Assembly: GCA_003453735.1 (NCBI GenBank)
Contig: DMNE01000321.1
Span: 16,446-22,698 of the forward strand
Source: Nitrospiraceae bacterium
GTDB taxonomy: Bacteria > Nitrospirota > Thermodesulfovibrionia > Thermodesulfovibrionales > UBA9159
Direction: 5' to 3'
Length of the DNA: 6,253 nt
The position numbers and the translations under genes were made by a program. Below are positions 5,432-6,253 of this stretch, piece by piece (the first letter of the stretch is position 1; every line of letters starts with the position of its first letter). Under the pieces are notes generated by a model that did not search any database, was not told the DNA's origin, and saw only the letters and a list, made by a program, of their open reading frames with translations.

Positions 5432-5937
5432 GTGTTTTAATCTGCCCAGGTGGGCCGGTAAGGCACCGCACTCGAGAAATGTCCGCGCATTTCCTCCTTG
5501 TAATGCACATCGAAAGACCCATTTATTTAGATTCTCGGGAGTTTGCTCAATTGCCGATCTAACCCAATTGAGCGGTGATGGAACTTACCTCAAAGACTCT
5601 TCCTGTATAACCGATACTTCCCGACGACGTAGTACAGTCGGTGCAGTCAACATTCAGGGAATGGGCATTAGGCAATGAAGTTGTTCAATAATTTATGCGT
5701 AATTACTTAATACGTTCTATACATCATCTAAGTACGCCGATGGCATACTCTTTAAGGGGTTAAAAGCTGTTGACATTTTTATAACAAAATATGCTGGTAT
5801 TTGGACATGAAGATAAGCGTAGGCGCAAAGCTGCAGGGGATAGCATACAAGTCGGCGTGTACCCGGCACTATGGCAGGCGCTCTGCGAAAAAACAGGGCG
5901 AAACGCTTAGGACGTGTTAATAAATAAAGGTAGCAAA
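5432..5937. other. Gene-poor region between the SWIB gene and the transposase
   Basis: About 500 bases without a convincing gene. It contains the inverted repeats GAAATG/CATTTC (5476-5493) and GCTCAATT/AATTGAGC (5545-5573). Overlapping short plus-strand frames at 5791-5910 (ends CEKTGRNA) and 5807-5920 lack ribosome binding sites and recognisable domains. An 85-codon minus-strand frame (5717-5974) has unusual composition and overlaps the transposase end. One end of the insertion sequence to the right must lie in or near this stretch, but I could not identify its terminal repeat. Confidence 0.5.
5545..5573. repeat. Perfect 8-bp inverted repeat GCTCAATT/AATTGAGC
   Basis: GCTCAATT (5545-5552) and AATTGAGC (5566-5573) flank a 13-base spacer, and two further G-T pairs could extend the stem. 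It is isolated from any gene start and has no T-run. It may be an operator, or the leftover end of a mobile element, since decayed insertion sequences lie on both sides. Confidence 0.3.
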
Positions 5938-6253
5938 TCAGCGTGACGCGTTTGGTCGAATAATATAATTCCACTCGCCATGAAACTTGTTGCCCTCCAC
6001 ATTTACCCTCTTCATTTCCTCATCCGAAACCTTTCGTCCAGTTGGATATTTTCGACGATCTAAGCGACAGATCACTTTCAAGCCCTTCGTCGTGGTCGTT
6101 CTTGAAATCAAGTTCACGATCGTTTCATAATCCCGCAAGGGTTCGCCTCTCCAATTAGAGGAGATGAAGGAAAACATCCGATGTTCAATCTTGTTCCATT
6201 TGCTGGCGCCTGGAGGAAAGTGACAGACTGAAAGTGAAAGCCCAGTTTCATCG
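5938..6253 (-). CDS. ISAzo13-type DDE transposase, C-terminal part (runs off the right edge)
   Basis: The minus-strand frame is open from the window edge to TGA at 5938-5940, giving 105 codons of a C-terminus. Recognisable patterns in order are HFPPGASKWNKIEHR, FSFISSNWRGEPLRDYETIV, NLISRTTTTKGLKV, RKYPTGRKVSDEEM and FHGEWNYIIRP, all typical of the C-terminal region of ISAzo13 transposases. The Glu of NKIEHR (codon 6184-6186) is the likely last acid of the DDE triad. The segment shows no frameshift or internal stop, so the gene could be intact, but the catalytic Asp residues and N-terminus lie outside the window. The family assignment comes from remembered motifs. Confidence 0.85.
   Translation of the reverse strand, partial: DETGLSLSVCHFPPGASKWNKIEHRMFSFISSNWRGEPLRDYETIVNLISRTTTTKGLKVICRLDRRKYPTGRKVSDEEMKRVNVEGNKFHGEWNYIIRPNASR
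5938..6253 (-). mobile_element. Part of an ISAzo13-family insertion sequence
   Basis: The transposase fragment marks an insertion sequence that continues beyond the right edge. Its transposase-distal end should lie shortly downstream of the stop codon, that is, left of 5938. I could not see a terminal inverted repeat or target duplication, because the partner end is outside the window. The coordinates given cover only the coding part and are a minimum extent. Confidence 0.6.

Noticed and set aside
5770..5910. Plus-strand TTGACA followed by a 39-codon frame, as a small gene with a promoter
   Set aside because: No -10 box lies at 15-19 bases from TTGACA, and the frame has no Shine-Dalgarno site.
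5717..5974. Minus-strand open frame of 85 codons
   Set aside because: It overlaps the end of the transposase gene, has no clear ribosome binding site, and its sequence shows no recognisable pattern; probably chance.

Overview
The window looks like chromosomal DNA of an anaerobic, respiring Gram-negative bacterium. The evidence is a secreted dodecaheme c-type cytochrome, a pyruvoyl-type arginine decarboxylase, a bacterial deoxyhypusine-synthase homologue and a small SWIB-domain protein. This combination would fit Nitrospirota or Desulfuromonadota/Desulfobacterota-like lineages. The taxonomic guess is inference; no rRNA or marker gene is present. Every supported gene lies on the minus strand, so transcription runs from right to left.

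From left to right: (1) positions 1-229 hold the 5' part of a secreted-protein gene that leaves the window on the left. (2) A perfect 18-bp stem-loop at 388-431 separates it from the cytochrome gene (432-1304), whose 12 CXXCH motifs form three tetraheme repeats. (3) The gap 1305-1752 holds a proximal promoter and a stronger distal promoter. The distal one has a dyad in its spacer and three GTTGCC direct repeats abutting its -35 box, so the cytochrome is probably regulated. (4) Positions 1753-4224 carry a tightly packed three-gene polyamine operon, transcribed in the order deoxyhypusine-synthase-like enzyme, pyruvoyl-dependent arginine decarboxylase (PdaD type), agmatinase (SpeB). Both internal junctions overlap and apparently use TTG starts. 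(5) Positions about 4440-4959 are a decayed IS200/IS605-type TnpB (OrfB) gene with at least two frameshifts and no catalytic C-terminus. (6) A SWIB-domain gene occupies 5020-5349, with a strong Shine-Dalgarno site and a hairpin in its upstream region. (7) About 590 bp without a convincing gene contains several inverted repeats. (8) The C-terminal part of an ISAzo13-type DDE transposase (5938-6253) leaves the window on the right.

Functionally, the central operon can convert arginine to agmatine and then to putrescine. The deoxyhypusine-synthase homologue may then pass an aminobutyl group to another amine, for example to make homospermidine. The cytochrome is an independent transcription unit for periplasmic or extracellular electron transfer. 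The right third of the window is shaped by insertion sequences and their decay.

No wholly new multi-gene system is evident. The most interesting points are the cytochrome promoter architecture, the triplicated tetraheme design, the DHS-like/PdaD/SpeB operon with its TTG-coupled junctions, and the frameshifted TnpB relic.
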